Positions 12,591 through 12,636 of a stretch of DNA of 12,636 nt are shown in pieces; positions within the stretch are counted from its first letter, which is position 1, and each line of letters starts with the position of its first letter. The translations under genes were made by a program, and so were the position numbers. Where the stretch lies: NCBI GenBank assembly GCA_963602445.1, contig CAVCIY010000096.1, forward strand, positions 1 to 12,636, read 5' to 3'. Source of the DNA: Alangreenwoodia sp963602445. GTDB taxonomy: Bacteria; Bacillota; Clostridia; Peptostreptococcales; Anaerovoracaceae. The notes beneath the pieces were generated by a model. The model was not told the origin of the DNA and did not search any database. It was given only the letters and a program-made list of their open reading frames with translations.

Positions 12591-12636
12591 CGAGCAGGCA
12601 CGGCGAGCAGGCACGGCGAGCAGGCACGGCGAGCAG
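12591..12636. repeat. 13-bp tandem repeat running off the right edge
   Basis: CGAGCAGGCACGG begins at 12591, 12604, 12617 and 12630 with no mismatch. It starts two bases after the stop codon of the HxlR gene. The perfect identity suggests recent expansion. Its full length is outside the window. Confidence 0.92.

Overview
The window looks like part of a chromosome from an anaerobic member of the Bacillota, class Clostridia. The reasons are strong AGGAGG ribosome sites, sigma-A type promoters with 17-base spacing, a LexA gene with an SOS-like operator of the GAAC-N4-GTTY kind, a dense tRNA cluster with encoded CCA ends, and proteins (FeoB-associated-like Cys-rich peptide, OFA-type transporters, MoxR/CoxE-like pair) common in that group. 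The genus cannot be told from the sequence alone. GC content is moderate, with AT-rich promoters and GC-rich repeat arrays.

Layout, left to right. (1) 1-148, minus: start of a DUF4143-type AAA ATPase that runs off the left edge. (2) 549-2440, plus: a TrmH/SpoU-family RNA 2'-O-methyltransferase, then lexA with its own promoter and operators. A strong two-way terminator follows at 2548-2595. (3) 2718-4226, minus: a MATE efflux pump behind a consensus promoter and a roughly 100-nt leader. The leader carries two stem-loops and a mutually exclusive intrinsic terminator, and is a good candidate for a guanidine-IV (mepA-motif) riboswitch. (4) 4362-4568, minus: a 68-residue Cys-rich membrane peptide. 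(5) 4729-7589, minus: a MoxR AAA ATPase followed by a VWA/CoxE-like protein. The two are separated by repeats, and a predicted promoter lies upstream of a long 22-bp repeat array. (6) 7680-8464, plus: six tRNA genes (Met, Val, Asp, His, Gln, Cys) with two promoters and a terminator. (7) 8671-11377, minus: two tandem, paralogous OFA-family MFS transporters. (8) 12112-12588, plus: an HxlR-type regulator diverging from the transporters across a 734-bp regulatory region.

The most unusual property of the window is the number of short tandem repeats. Nearly every intergenic gap has its own unit: 33, 15, 19, 29, 45, 73, 22/44, 61 and 13 bp. Two proteins, the methyltransferase and the MATE pump, also carry in-frame expansions (30 bp x4 and 18 bp x4). 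Each unit is unrelated to the others, so this looks like local minisatellite growth and not one dispersed family.

Functional reading: SOS control (lexA), possible guanidine or drug efflux (MATE with leader), an AAA/VWA chaperone-like pair with unknown client, translation (tRNAs, RNA methyltransferase), and monocarboxylate or oxalate/formate-type transport with a candidate regulator. No phage, IS element, CRISPR or toxin-antitoxin module was seen.
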